64,000 nucleotides of DNA from Pterobdella sp. o SKG-2022 (lineage: Eukaryota > Annelida > Clitellata > Hirudinida > Piscicolidae). The notes under the pieces were generated by a model, which did not search any database, was not told the DNA's origin, and saw only the letters and a list, made by a program, of their open reading frames with translations. The DNA is taken from contig OZ038320.1 of NCBI GenBank assembly GCA_964035795.1, positions 24,988,118 to 25,052,117 on the forward strand. Direction: 5' to 3'. Shown here one piece after another: positions 47,001 to 56,999 of the stretch (position 1 is the stretch's first letter; every line of letters starts with the position of its first letter). The position numbers and the translations under genes were made by a program.

Positions 47001-50000
47001 CATCTAAATTTAGTCTTTTTTGGTGAACCACTCGCCGTTTTCAAGTTTATTTCCAATTACAATTTGCTAATTTCATTTATTAAACATGAAAGCTTAAATG
47101 CTGCAAATTGTTGATTGTTAGAATTGAAAAAATTGTAGCTGTTTAAATGCATTGAACTTTTGTTATTTGAAATTGAATTTCATCAGCACTCGTTTATTGT
47201 AAAATACCCTAGAAGAAGGCTTCAAATGCATTTAATATTGAGTATGCATACGAGTATTTATTTCTCATGAGTTTGAGCTTGTAAAAAAATAGATGTTTTA
47301 AAAAATATATAACTAAAAATTTTCTTATTTCGTAGCTTAGGACCACAAAAATATCATTAGAAAGATACGTGGAAAGATTGTAAAATATGAAAATATATTT
47401 AGTCACGTGCTTCAAAATTTTCTGGTTTCAAATTGGACGTAACATCACATTTTACATGTACTTCCAAAAGCTACTTGAAAAACTCGCAAAAAGATTTCAA
47501 TTAAAATGTATAAGAGAAAGTTTAGTACAGAAAAATAATCGAAAACACGTGATTTTGAAAGTATGTGACACTTTAAGCAATGAAAACACTGCGAGACAAA
47601 TTAATAAGATTTTTTCTTGTAACGACCTCGCTATGTGAAGATCGATAAAAAATTATAAAAAGTGAACGAGAATCACAAAAGTGTTTAGAAAATGGAAGAA
47701 CGTTTGGGACTTAGTCTTTGAGATTAAAAAGTAATTAATAATGTGCTCAAATAATTATATGGAATGAACTTGGAAGAGAAAAAATTGAATTATTGAATAC
47801 AATTCTGAATTCAAACATCTGATAAAAAGTGAAATTAATGTATATTAATAGGTTGGGCTTTTAGGAATGTCCTAAAAATCTGATAGAACAAACTCATTTT
47901 AAATCTTAACAAATAATTTTTATTCAACTTCGATAGATGCATATTTCAAAAATGAAAAATTTGAATTTCTGGCTAATAGAGACTTTTTAAAAATTAAGTT
48001 TTTCTCTAACTCAATTATATATAGGCATTTCCAAGAACCATAAATAAATTATTCATTTTTAATAAAAAAATTACATTAAGTTTAAATTATGTTATTTCAT
48101 TTTAGTTAGTTCGTTTGAAATTATTCGAAATGTATACAATTGTTAAACCAGCCATTAGACCGCACTTCTCGTGTATATTTGATGTTGTATGGGGTGTTGC
48201 AGTTAATATATAATGATGTGACAAAAAGTAAACTTTTTTAACTTTAATTAATTTTTATTTCCTTTCATTTCTCAATAATAATAATCTTAAGCTAGCAATC
48301 AAGTGTTATAATCAAGTTAAAAATTTGTAGTTACAGGTTGTAAAAACGATAAAAACTGTATAAAACTACAAGCTACGCCTTGACTTGACCCGAATATTTT
48401 GTTTTGGACCAGTTTTCTATGGTCTCCTAAATAGATGAATAAACAAAATATTAACCTCAAGAACCAAATAATACCGCAAGCAATAAAAACAGCAATTAAT
48501 GATAACGTGAAAAATTTAACTTAAAATATAGCCATCGTTATATCGTTTTAATACCATTTGGGCATGTGCTTATTCTCACGACTGTGCTTTCGTATTATCA
48601 ATTGAATTTTCAATTAACATCATTTGCATCTCAGTTTTTTTGTTTTGCAGGCCACCGTAGTTATTGTTGAAAGTTTATAGAAGACAGCGAAACTTTGCAA
48701 ATATTTAAACTGTATATTTAAAATTTGCATATAAATATACACAAAAACTACTTTTTTTCAATTCACTCCCGTCACAAAAAAATAAAAAAATAAAAATTAA
48801 GTCCTAACTTTTCATGCGTATTTTTGTTTCAAAAGTGTCACTCGATGCCTCTTTATATTTAATCTCACACAGAACTCAATATAAATTATCTTCTGACATC
48901 ATGTCAATGTCTTTCAATTTTACACTACGTATCTCCCCAATCTCACGCATTCTAGGGTGGGTATTTGACATTATGCTTTACACCTGTCAAACTTTGTGTC
49001 AAACTAAATAAACTTTGAATGTTTGATGTTTTCAATAGAATTACTAACAATTTGGTTACTTAGTATGGTAATGCGCAATTTAAAGAGTTAAGATTGATGA
49101 ATATGAGTCTTGAATGGTTTGTTAAAGTGAAGCTCTTAAAGTCCTTTTTTAAATCGAATTTTTAGTTTTAAGCAAAAATTCAAAGTTTAATATTCATACT
49201 ACAAGTTGTCAATAATCTATTTTCCAATTGAAATTTTTATTTTGAGTCATAAAACTTAAATTTCCTTGAAAGAAACAAAATTTTTCAATTTCGCTAAACT
49301 TAAAAATTTTTAAGTTATCTCAAAGCTCAAAAAATTTAAAGATCACAAAAAACAACAATAAAATCTAGCATTAAAAAGCTCGCAGTTTTATTAATACAAA
49401 AAAGCAGAAAAGCTTGTAATTGAAACTGATAAAAAATCTCTTAATATTAAAAGCCTCCCTCGTTACTCTCTAAAAGACACAAAAGCTGACGTTTCCAACA
49501 TAAGAGTTTTTGAAAGATCTGTCCTAGGTTTTAATTATAACCTTAAAGTGCTGATGAAGGCTAACGATGTCAATCAAAGGAGCTAGTGGGAAGTGCTTTG
49601 AAGCAAACAGGATTTTAGTATTTGTAACAACGTTTTTGATTATTATTGAATGTTTTTATACATCACTCAATGTAAACAAATAATAAAAATGTTTTCTTAA
49701 TTGTTTCTTTTTCATAAATTTGAATTAAACTTTATAATTCTCTTAACAAATATTTTTTTAATTGTGGAATGCAAAAAACTTCTCGAGCTTGAAAGCTTTA
49801 GTGTTTTTCATGGGGTCTAACATAGATTTGTTTTATGGCAATGCTGGTATTTTTTAAATTTATGCATCTTTTTAAAATTCGCTTTTTTATTCATAAATTT
49901 TTGTTCTAAGCTAAATGAAATATTAATATTTTTTTCTCCATTTTTTTAGCTTCATTCTCCGCATTAATTCTTCCGGTTTTTTCAAATTTATTCTATCTTC

Positions 50001-53000
50001 TTTAAGTTTTTAAATATCATTTATAATTTTTCATATTATTTCATAAAGTTTTTTAAGCATTATAATAGAATTTTCTAATTGAAATTTTAAAAACTTCCAT
50101 CGATTCATTTATTGAAAAATTTACATTCACAGATATCCTGGACTATGAAAAACAATCTTATTTTTCTCTCTCAATAAGAGCTGTAGATTGTGGGGATGTG
50201 AGGCTTACTGCGGAAACAATGGTCAACATACAATTGCTAGATGTGAATGATAATGCTCCAAGAATCATTGTGAATAGCCTACCACATCATAACTTCAATC
50301 AAAAGATTAGCACAAAACAAAACGCCAAAAGCAGTTATAATGAAAACATCAATGATCGTAACAAAGATCATAAGCAATCTAATCGCTATTCTCAACCTAG
50401 TGATGGCAACGTTAACGAAAATTTTCCAAGCATATCAAAGCATAATAAAAATAACAACAAAGGTAATATTATAATTAAAAATAATGAAAATAAGATTGAA
50501 AGCAACAATTACAACCACTCCCAACGCACTTACAACGTCATCAACAACAACACTCACATCATAAAAATAACGGAAAACATGGCCGCCGGAAGTTTTGCAT
50601 GTCATGTGACCGTGATTGATGACGATAGTGACGTCAACGGTGCCTTTACATGCTATCTCGAACACCCTTTCTTTTGGCTCAAACCACTTCCATATCTATT
50701 TAATATTCAAAAAAAAAACAAATCTCAAGACAAAAATAGCAACATAAACAACAAAAAATTTAGAGATTCTCACTCGAATATTTCTTCCATCAAAGCAGAG
50801 TACCAGCTGACCACCAAGACCACGCTAGATCGTGAAGAATTTGCTTCTCACAGTGTCACTATTGTATGCGTCGATAATGGCAATCCCCCTCTCGCTTCCA
50901 AACGCCATCTTGTTGTTCAAGTGATTGATGTAAATGACGTCACACCACGATTCAAAATGGCGGATTATAAAATTGAATTGTTGGAGGATAATGAGAAGTT
51001 TCCAGTGTATGTTGCTCGAGTAGCAGCGGTGGATACGGACGAGGGCCACAATGGAAAGTTCGTGTTCCATGTGATTGGATATCAAATTCTTTGTGGAAAT
51101 ATTAGTAGTAATGTTTTTGTTGAAAGAAAACAATCAAAAATTGTGGATGGAGACAAAAACCTGGAGGATGCTTCGTTGTTTATCATTGAACCGCTAACAG
51201 GCAAAATAATCACATCTGCACCGCTTGACGCTGACGTTCAGTGCCGCAAAAGAAAACTTGAAAGAGATAATAGTGTAAATTTCAAAAGTAAAAAAACATC
51301 AAAAATACTTGAGAACGAAACAAGAAATTTTGAAGTTAATAAGAAAATATTTGAAAAAGATGAAAAAAAGGGGCAACTCGAAACAAGTGATTTAAACAGG
51401 GGAAAGATACTTTCTGATGTTCATGACGATTTGTTTATTCTTCTCAAGGTAATTTCACATAATAAAAAACCAAATCAGACCTATCATTTTAGTCAAGATA
51501 TCTTGCAGTTTCTGTCATAAATGTACATTATTTGAATAAGTTTTAAGCTGTTTTTTTGAAGATTAGTTACATAGAGAATAGAAGTAATTTAGAAGAAAAC
51601 GATTTTTAGAACTATTCTTCAATCCATCAATCGAACATTTTTTCAAGGGCCCATTCATTCATCAGACTTTGATTAATTCAATTACGTACATAACTCTAAA
51701 TAATTTTGCTTATCAATTTATTTAATTGTAAAACTTCTGAACTGCTGTTCAAGAGAGTATGAGTAGAAGTGAAGTTTTATCGAGTAAGAAAATCTCATTT
51801 GAAATTTGAATAGCATTCATACCACGAACGGTTCTGTGTATTTTTAGTGCTTATTAAAAAGTTTATTTTTGATTCGATGTGTGATGTAGATCACTTGTTA
51901 TGAAGGCGATTGAAAAAATGTTTTTATTTTAATTATCTGTTTTTCCAAAATTCAAAGTATTAAACAATGATTTTGAATAAACTTTTTTGCGACGTGAATG
52001 ATGGATGAAAAGAGCGCTTGAAAATATAATGAGGTATAAAGAATTTAAAAATATTTTTAGCAAAATCATAATTTCCTAATTCTAAATATGCTTTACGTCC
52101 ATACGAATTAATTGAAAAACTCATGGCTTCTTTTAACAAGTAACTTCATTTTGGAAGAATTCAGAACTTATATAAATAACAAAATTAACTTAGAAAATTT
52201 GATGGAATATAAACAAAAAATCAAATTTATCACTAATAGATAGTAAATAAGGAATGAAGAAAAAAATATACTGCATCAATCTTTTACCAATTTTCAATGT
52301 TTTTCACATGTAGTGGCATCTGAATGTTCCATAAAGCACTTTTCAACAGATCTTGTTTTCATAGGAATATTATTTATCACCATTCACCATCTTACCAGCC
52401 CTTCCACACTTGTAAGTTTTTGTCATAAAAATTCCAAAACAAACTTTTTAAACATGAAATTCTTTTGTTCAAATTATTCATCAAACTTTGCCATAACTCA
52501 CAGAAATAAAGACCTGTCACTAATAATAAGTTTCTCCGCAACAAACCTTGTATTTCATCTTTGCGTTATGTAAAACTATCAATTGTAACCAATCTAAGAG
52601 CAAAATCACATCAAACAGGTGGCAGTAGTTGACATGGGTATTCCCTCTTTGTCTTCCACAACCAACGTGCACATTCGTGTTATCAACAAAGAAGACGAAC
52701 CACCAGAATTTGAACAAGAGTCATATAACTTTGAAGTTTTTGAGAACAACTGTACCGACAACGACCAAAGGTTTAATAGAGGGATCGACACTCGACTTTA
52801 TAATGATGAAGAAAATGAGACTGATAATAAAAGGATTGCGTATGGGAGTAATGTTGTCAGAAATATTTATTATGACATAATTCATTTTGCTAATGAGCAA
52901 CATAAAGCAAATGCTCTGAATTCTAAAAACAATAGAAAGGGACACGGGCGTGAAATTAATAATAATAAAAAGAAAAAAAAAAAAATCGGGAGTTCTAATT

Positions 53001-56000
53001 GCATGAGCAGAAACGGACTCTTTGTTAACATTAATAACTTCAATGATGAAAATAACAATAACCAAATTAATAATAGAAACGGATACGTCATAGGAAAAGT
53101 GTCAGCTATTGATAATGATCATTCATCAACTTCCCCAATCCATTACTCTCTACCCCACCCTCCTCTCGACCACCATGGTTTGACATTCTCATTACTATTT
53201 AAGACATTTTTGCTTTTATTTCAATTCTTTTAAGTTTATGTTAAAGATTTTTTTATTATTAATTATTTTTAAATTTTATTTTATGGATTAATTCAATTTA
53301 TTTTAAATGATTCATTACACTGCAACATTGTCTTTTCAATTTTTACCCACAAAAAACAGACATTCGTTCTAAAAAGATTGCTCTTTAATCTCAACACATA
53401 AACCAACATGTCATTCAATCTAGCTCACCAACCCATCAGGGCAAGCATTGTTTTTCGTTGGAAAAAAGACTGGTATTTTAATAGCAACCACTCCTTTCGA
53501 CAGAGAAACAAAAAGTTTGTATACTTTTGAGGTGGTTGCAGAAGATGACAGTAGGATGAATTCATCATGCCGAGTTTTTGTGAAGGTTTGAGTCGTGTTG
53601 CTTATTTTAATAAAATCTTTCAGTTTTCGGGATAGTGGGTATTGACGAGGGTGATGGCTTGTATGAAGGTGTGATGGTGTAGTAGTGGTGATGGTGGGAT
53701 GGTAGGGTGATGTGATAGTGTGATGTGGTAAGGCGGTGGATGTTTTTAGGCTAGTATTATAGTTTGATGTGTTTCTTTGTATTTTTATTTTTTTAATATT
53801 TTGTTTGTATTTATGTGTATATGTAGAATTGAGGTTGGTAGTTATTTTATTTTATTGTGTAATTGTGTTGTGTTTGTGTGTGGGTTTCCATGCGTTAAAA
53901 TAATTTTTTTATTCATGTATTTTTATATGCGCGTAAAACAAAGGGAATACCAATCATACTAATGATTGAGAAAATGAGTGCCATTAGAAAAAGTTTAATT
54001 TGAATAAATAAAACAAATGTCAAAAAATGACAACTTTGAAACGAGAGAAAAAAGCAATTAAAATTGTAATTAAAATATCATAATGTTGCCATAAACCACG
54101 TTTGTATGATAGTAATTGATGAGAAAATTTTAGATTTTGTAAAATGAAATTATTTGAAATAATATGAAAACAATCACGCTGAATAAGAACCTAAAAAAAA
54201 GCTACAAAAAAAAAACGTTTTAATTAATTTAAAAACATTTTTGGCAAAAAAACTTTTTAGTTTCAAGTTTTTAAAAGTTGAAATTGTTGAAAACTTTTAG
54301 TGTAATCATCATGCAGATTAAAGATGTGAACGACAATGCCCCCCGATGGAAGCCTTTCGTTAGAGGAAACTTTGAAAAGCTTGTGGAGGTTGTGCAAAAT
54401 ATCTACGAAGAGGAGATGGCTGATTCAAACGATCTTGGAAAGAGTAAAATTGATGAATCAAACCCATTGAAAAACGTTGATAATTTCAGCTCTAATGCCG
54501 TACAAATGGGCAGAGTAACCAGCCTTAAAGACAATTCTAAAATTGATAATAAAAACAACAACCTTATTAAACAAATTGACAAAAATGAATTGCAGTTACT
54601 TGTTTATTCCAACTTTATCACCTTCAACTCACGCCTGGGATCATTTTCTGCTGTGGACCGAGATCTAAACAACTCCCTCACATATTCATTTTATATTACT
54701 CATGTCGTTGAAAACAAAGCCGCTGAAAATAATATGGACTATGAAAAGATTAGAACAAACCTATACGATTCTGAAGACCAAACTACTTTGATACAACTGA
54801 ATGATTCATTAGAGCGATTTGGCAAAAATAAAAACAAAACCAACAACTCACAACAAATAAAAACTCGAAATAATAAAAAGCAATCCAACATTCAGATTAA
54901 TTATTTAAATGAAGAAATAACCAAAGAAAACATTTATGCTTTCGAAAAAAACCCTGAAAAAATAAGTAGAGAAAGCAATTTCATAAAACATATATTCACT
55001 ATCGATCCGATAGAAGGCGATTTCAAATTTTCTAGCGCAAAAAAAATTCGAAAACTTTTCAACTTTGATCGAGTTTTGAGCAAAAATCAACTACGTAGAC
55101 ATCTTGTAAACTTTTTATTTGCCATTCATTCACTGGTACTGGCTGTTTCAGTTGAAGATGGAGACACTCACACAAACACCATCACCACCACTATAATCTT
55201 CAACCACACTAAAAGACACATTGATTTGCAAGATTTGCAGCAATATATGTATTTGGAGTATTGGGAAGAGGAAACGACTGAATCTGAGTCTATGATACTT
55301 TCATTGTTGTCCCGACATTTGGTGAAAATTGTGCTGTCGATGGTTCTACTGGTGGTCGCTTTGTTGTTAGTCTTGGTGTATTCGTTATTATGTTTTTTAA
55401 AAAAGAAAAAAAAGAAAAAGAAAAAAAGTAAGAAGAAAAAAAAGAAAATCGTCTTAAATTCTCAACAGCAAGATATAAATTCTCAAAACAATGCTTTTAA
55501 CAACTCAGACGATCATTTATTTAATATGAAGCTTGGTGTCGGAAAAATATGGAAAGGGTATGTCAAGTATGATCAAAAAGTTCTTATAAACAAAAAAGAA
55601 AAGGGTTTAAATCGTAAGCAACAACCTCTGCAACTTGACGTTCAAAATGCTAATCAAATACAAAACGACTTTGTTGAAATTTTTAACTTAGATTCAAAAA
55701 AAAATTCTCAAAAAAAAATTAATAAAATGCTCAAAAACAAAGCAAAGTGTAAAACTCGAATTGACCAAAACGAAATAATCTTCAAAGGAGCTTCAATTGA
55801 ATGTCATAAAAACAAAACGGCGGTGTTTGAAGCCTTGAATGATTTCAACCTAAGTCCGCACAATAACAATGACATTACAACACCTAAAAAGTTATCGATA
55901 AATAATTTCAACAATGAAATAATAATGCCAACAGAATCTTTCAAAGAACACACAACTGAAACAAACTCAACGAGTATAATATCGCCGAAAAATTTATCTT

Positions 56001-56803
56001 CGATTTCTTCGAAAACAATACCAACTCTTGCAATCCAATCATCTTTTTCAAATTTAACTTTATCAAAAGAAATCAACCCAAAGATTTCAAAGCACATTCC
56101 AACGGAAATCCAGTCTGAATTGTTTTCATATGAAGTTGAAACTGAAAAACATAAAACGCCGATAAAACCTCGAGAAAATATGTTAACAACGTTTGCAAGC
56201 AAAGATTTCAAGAAAGAACCTCTAAAAAGAAACAATGAGAACAAGAACGAAAACACTTTCACGTCACCACCCTTTCAGTCGCTAAACGCTAATAAGCTCG
56301 ATGTGTCAAATCACAACAAAAGTGACGAAAATAACAACGCTGAAAATTTTGAAAGTTGTGAAAAAAAGAAAATTAACATTTTCATTGAGAACAAAAATAA
56401 CAAGGGTGAGAATGCTTATCATGATAAAAACAATAGTTTGCGATCCATAGAATATAAATTTAGATCTCCTCCCATAGGAATAACATCAATAAATAGTCAA
56501 AAACCTATAAATAAAACAAAAGAAACGCTACATAAAACAAACGAGAGCGATAGTATAGATGTGCGTAGTAAAACATCACCAAACCTTGCTCATTCAACGT
56601 CTGTTAAAACGTTGCCATTGTTGAAAAAAAAACCGTTAGAATTTTCAAAAACACAATCAAAGCCATTTACAATAACAAAATCGTTTCACACACCAAAAAA
56701 AATTTCTTTAGAAGTAGCAAAAGGCTCGGCAAAACCACCGAAAGAATCTTGCAGTACCAGAATCACAACATTCTCTTCAGACATATCTACTTTGTACTCT
56801 TGA
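31847..56803 (+). CDS. Delta-type protocadherin, 7 EC domains, complete
   Basis: This is a single-pass adhesion receptor. Nine exons join in consistent phases to 6,537 nt (2,178 residues), against about 1,000-1,300 for vertebrate delta protocadherins. It has a signal peptide (1 to about 27), EC1 to about 490, EC2 to 596, EC3 to 719, EC4 to 948, EC5 to 1146, EC6 to 1359, EC7 to about 1660, a TM helix at about 1686-1712, and a cytoplasmic tail of about 465 residues. Linkers read DINDHQP, DVNDNAP, DVNDNAP, DVNDVTP, a degenerate NKEDEPP, and DVNDNAP. Seven ECs and the EC1 Cys pair after DRE point to the delta-1-like class. Charged Asn/Lys-rich insertions interrupt EC1, EC4, EC5, EC6 and EC7. No RVTF-type PP1 motif was seen in the tail. 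The subfamily name is uncertain; the protocadherin call is firm. Confidence 0.93.
32020..33632. other. Protocadherin intron 1, no feature
   Basis: A+T-rich intron. The open frame at 33138-33353 lacks family motifs and is not called. Confidence 0.5.
33633..34890 (+). CDS. Protocadherin exon 2: EC1 with giant insertion
   Basis: It opens with NLRFQFLNSPSWLTLDPKTG and RTKGRVDRESIC, normal EC1 sequence. About 360 residues rich in Lys, Asn, Ser and Phe follow. EC1 then resumes with CKVRADVALIPVSHFAFIK. In vertebrate protocadherins the two cysteines after DRE are five residues apart (Cys-X5-Cys); here they are 359 apart. The insert holds a conserved-looking Cys cluster (LCGEVSKENGLPLYCYQAL, then LNMLCAI) near its C-terminal end. 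The frame is open for 1.26 kb in A+T-rich DNA, so it is coding and not a retained intron. Confidence 0.9.
34891..37573. other. Protocadherin intron 2 with a decayed coding-like stretch
   Basis: Between about 35770 and 36550 the base composition rises and plus-strand pieces read like protein with many stops (for example INDVNVESDEKKLISEGDE and KLRKYSNVTEKSKLI). It may be a dead transposon gene or retrocopy; I could not identify the family. The rest is featureless. Confidence 0.3.
37574..37755 (+). CDS. Protocadherin exon 3: EC1-EC2 linker and EC2 start
   Basis: It encodes VYIEIKDINDHQPTF, the calcium-binding EC1-EC2 linker, then LTFKLREDVPLGYQAIDLPP and AIDLDDDVLSVQYYRL with the XEX and LDRE-region acidic ligands. 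Acceptor CACAG, donor GTAGGT. Confidence 0.92.
38505..38640 (+). CDS. Protocadherin exon 4: EC2 core
   Basis: It encodes DGSLQLKLQVVKALDREVDE, then VTVVAFDGGVPAKEGRLK, the LDRE and A-DGG-P calcium motifs of EC2. An AG four bases after another AG gives the right phase (TTGCAGAG acceptor). Confidence 0.9.
38641..40131. other. Protocadherin intron 4, no feature
   Basis: A+T-rich intron with many A and T runs and no recognised element. Confidence 0.5.
40132..40411 (+). CDS. Protocadherin exon 5: EC2-EC3 linker and EC3 front
   Basis: It encodes VSVQILDVNDNAPTF, LLENTPIATMVIRVSAVDAD and VSYSIQHEPFSEY, then FSINSTTGELFVSG. These are all standard EC3 strands including ENTPI and AVDAD calcium ligands. 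The strong donor is GTGAGT. Confidence 0.95.
40412..50132. other. Protocadherin intron 5 (9.7 kb)
   Basis: The longest intron. Exon 5 leaves G and exon 6 begins AT, giving GAT (Asp) in the EC3 sequence, so nothing coding is needed between. The short ORFs inside (43565-44036, 46500-46706, 47209-47638, 48814-49011) show no family motif. A minus-strand SINE lies at 44684-44828. A GATAAG-like fragment (TTTTTTCGATAAG) lies near 45727. Confidence 0.6.
44684..44828 (-). mobile_element. Minus-strand tRNA-derived SINE in protocadherin intron
   Basis: On the minus strand there are CCAATTGATATAGCG (A box) and GGGCTCGATTCCA (B box), 20-30 bp apart with a tRNA-like order. The plus-strand body has GTATCGTTCGAAGCACTTG, parallel to the GAAGCACTTGCTA of the copy at 23359. 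Confidence 0.55.
50133..51448 (+). CDS. Protocadherin exon 6: EC3 end, EC4, most of EC5
   Basis: It encodes ILDYEKQSYFSLSIRAVDCG and LLDVNDNAPRI (end of EC3), then an Asn/His-rich insert of about 90 residues (50282-50551) before HIIKITENMAAGSF. TTLDREEFASHSVTIVCVDN and VIDVNDVTPRF close EC4. EC5 follows with LLEDNEKFPVYVARVAAVDT and FIIEPLTGKIITSAPLDAD, then a charged insert of about 60 residues (51240-51425). The donor after LFILLK is GTAATT. Confidence 0.93.
51449..52618. other. Protocadherin intron 6, no feature
   Basis: A+T-rich intron. The open frame at 52313-52573 has no cadherin or other motif and is not called. Confidence 0.5.
52619..53177 (+). CDS. Protocadherin exon 7: EC5 end and EC6 with insertion
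   Basis: It encodes VAVVDMGIPSLSSTTNVHIR (EC5), then the atypical linker NKEDEPPEF, then YNFEVFENN. An Asn/Lys/Glu-rich insert of about 110 residues (52751-53078, with a run of six Lys) precedes NGYVIGKVSAIDNDHS. The donor GTTTGA leaves one base. Confidence 0.88.
53440..53585 (+). CDS. Protocadherin exon 8: EC6 end
   Basis: It encodes ALFFVGKKTGILIATTPFDR and TKSLYTFEVVAEDDSRMNSS, normal EC strands with the FDRE and A-D calcium motifs. Acceptor CATCAG, donor GTTTGA, phases fit. Confidence 0.9.
53586..54316. repeat. Protocadherin intron 8 with GTGATGG-rich block
   Basis: From about 53636 to 53745 the plus strand is an irregular purine/T repeat of GTGATGG-like units with almost no C. The remainder is T-rich. 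The acceptor used is ATGCAG at 54311-54316. The in-frame sequence before it (VIIM) would lengthen the last strand unnaturally. Confidence 0.6.
54317..56803 (+). CDS. Protocadherin exon 9: EC7, TM helix, cytoplasmic tail
   Basis: It encodes IKDVNDNAPRW, a diverged EC7 interrupted by Asn/Lys-rich loops (about 54420-54625 and 54700-54990), with LGSFSAVDRDLN and IFTIDPIEGDFKF as recognisable strands. The transmembrane helix (IVLSMVLLVVALLLVLVYSL, 55325-55400) is followed by a stop-transfer with 15 Lys in 16 residues. The tail of about 465 residues is Lys, Asn, Ser and Thr rich with many SP/TP sites. No catenin-binding or RVTF motif was seen. It ends at TGA 56801-56803. Confidence 0.9.
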   Translation: MKDVNDNAPRWKPFVRGNFEKLVEVVQNIYEEEMADSNDLGKSKIDESNPLKNVDNFSSNAVQMGRVTSLKDNSKIDNKNNNLIKQIDKNELQLLVYSNFITFNSRLGSFSAVDRDLNNSLTYSFYITHVVENKAAENNMDYEKIRTNLYDSEDQTTLIQLNDSLERFGKNKNKTNNSQQIKTRNNKKQSNIQINYLNEEITKENIYAFEKNPEKISRESNFIKHIFTIDPIEGDFKFSSAKKIRKLFNFDRVLSKNQLRRHLVNFLFAIHSLVLAVSVEDGDTHTNTITTTIIFNHTKRHIDLQDLQQYMYLEYWEEETTESESMILSLLSRHLVKIVLSMVLLVVALLLVLVYSLLCFLKKKKKKKKKSKKKKKKIVLNSQQQDINSQNNAFNNSDDHLFNMKLGVGKIWKGYVKYDQKVLINKKEKGLNRKQQPLQLDVQNANQIQNDFVEIFNLDSKKNSQKKINKMLKNKAKCKTRIDQNEIIFKGASIECHKNKTAVFEALNDFNLSPHNNNDITTPKKLSINNFNNEIIMPTESFKEHTTETNSTSIISPKNLSSISSKTIPTLAIQSSFSNLTLSKEINPKISKHIPTEIQSELFSYEVETEKHKTPIKPRENMLTTFASKDFKKEPLKRNNENKNENTFTSPPFQSLNANKLDVSNHNKSDENNNAENFESCEKKKINIFIENKNNKGENAYHDKNNSLRSIEYKFRSPPIGITSINSQKPINKTKETLHKTNESDSIDVRSKTSPNLAHSTSVKTLPLLKKKPLEFSKTQSKPFTITKSFHTPKKISLEVAKGSAKPPKESCSTRITTFSSDISTLYS

Positions 56804-56977
56804 TGGTTGCTTTATTTCAAACTGTATTTATCAAAAGAATTTTTATTTTCAACATTTTGAAGAACTTATAACTTCATTTGTTTTTTCATTATTTGAACGT
56901 TTAAGGAAATGGTGTTTTTATGTACAAAAGATTCAATCGAAATTCATTTAGTTGGAATTTTGGATAAAAGATTTTGA

Positions 56978-56983
56978 AATAAA
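56978..56983 (+). terminator. Likely poly(A) signal of the protocadherin gene
   Basis: AATAAA lies about 175 nt after the stop codon. Other AATAAA hexamers follow in this A+T-rich region, so the choice is tentative. Confidence 0.35.
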
Positions 56984-56999
56984 AAGAAATATTTTATTG

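Noticed and set aside
54278..54316. Upstream extension of the last protocadherin exon
   Set aside because: It would start on TTG and insert extra residues before the EC linker. The ATGCAG acceptor gives normal strand spacing and the right phase.
55804..56262. Minus-strand ORF of 152 codons opposite the protocadherin tail
   Set aside because: A mirror of A-rich coding sequence (Phe/Ser/Leu-rich), with no independent support.
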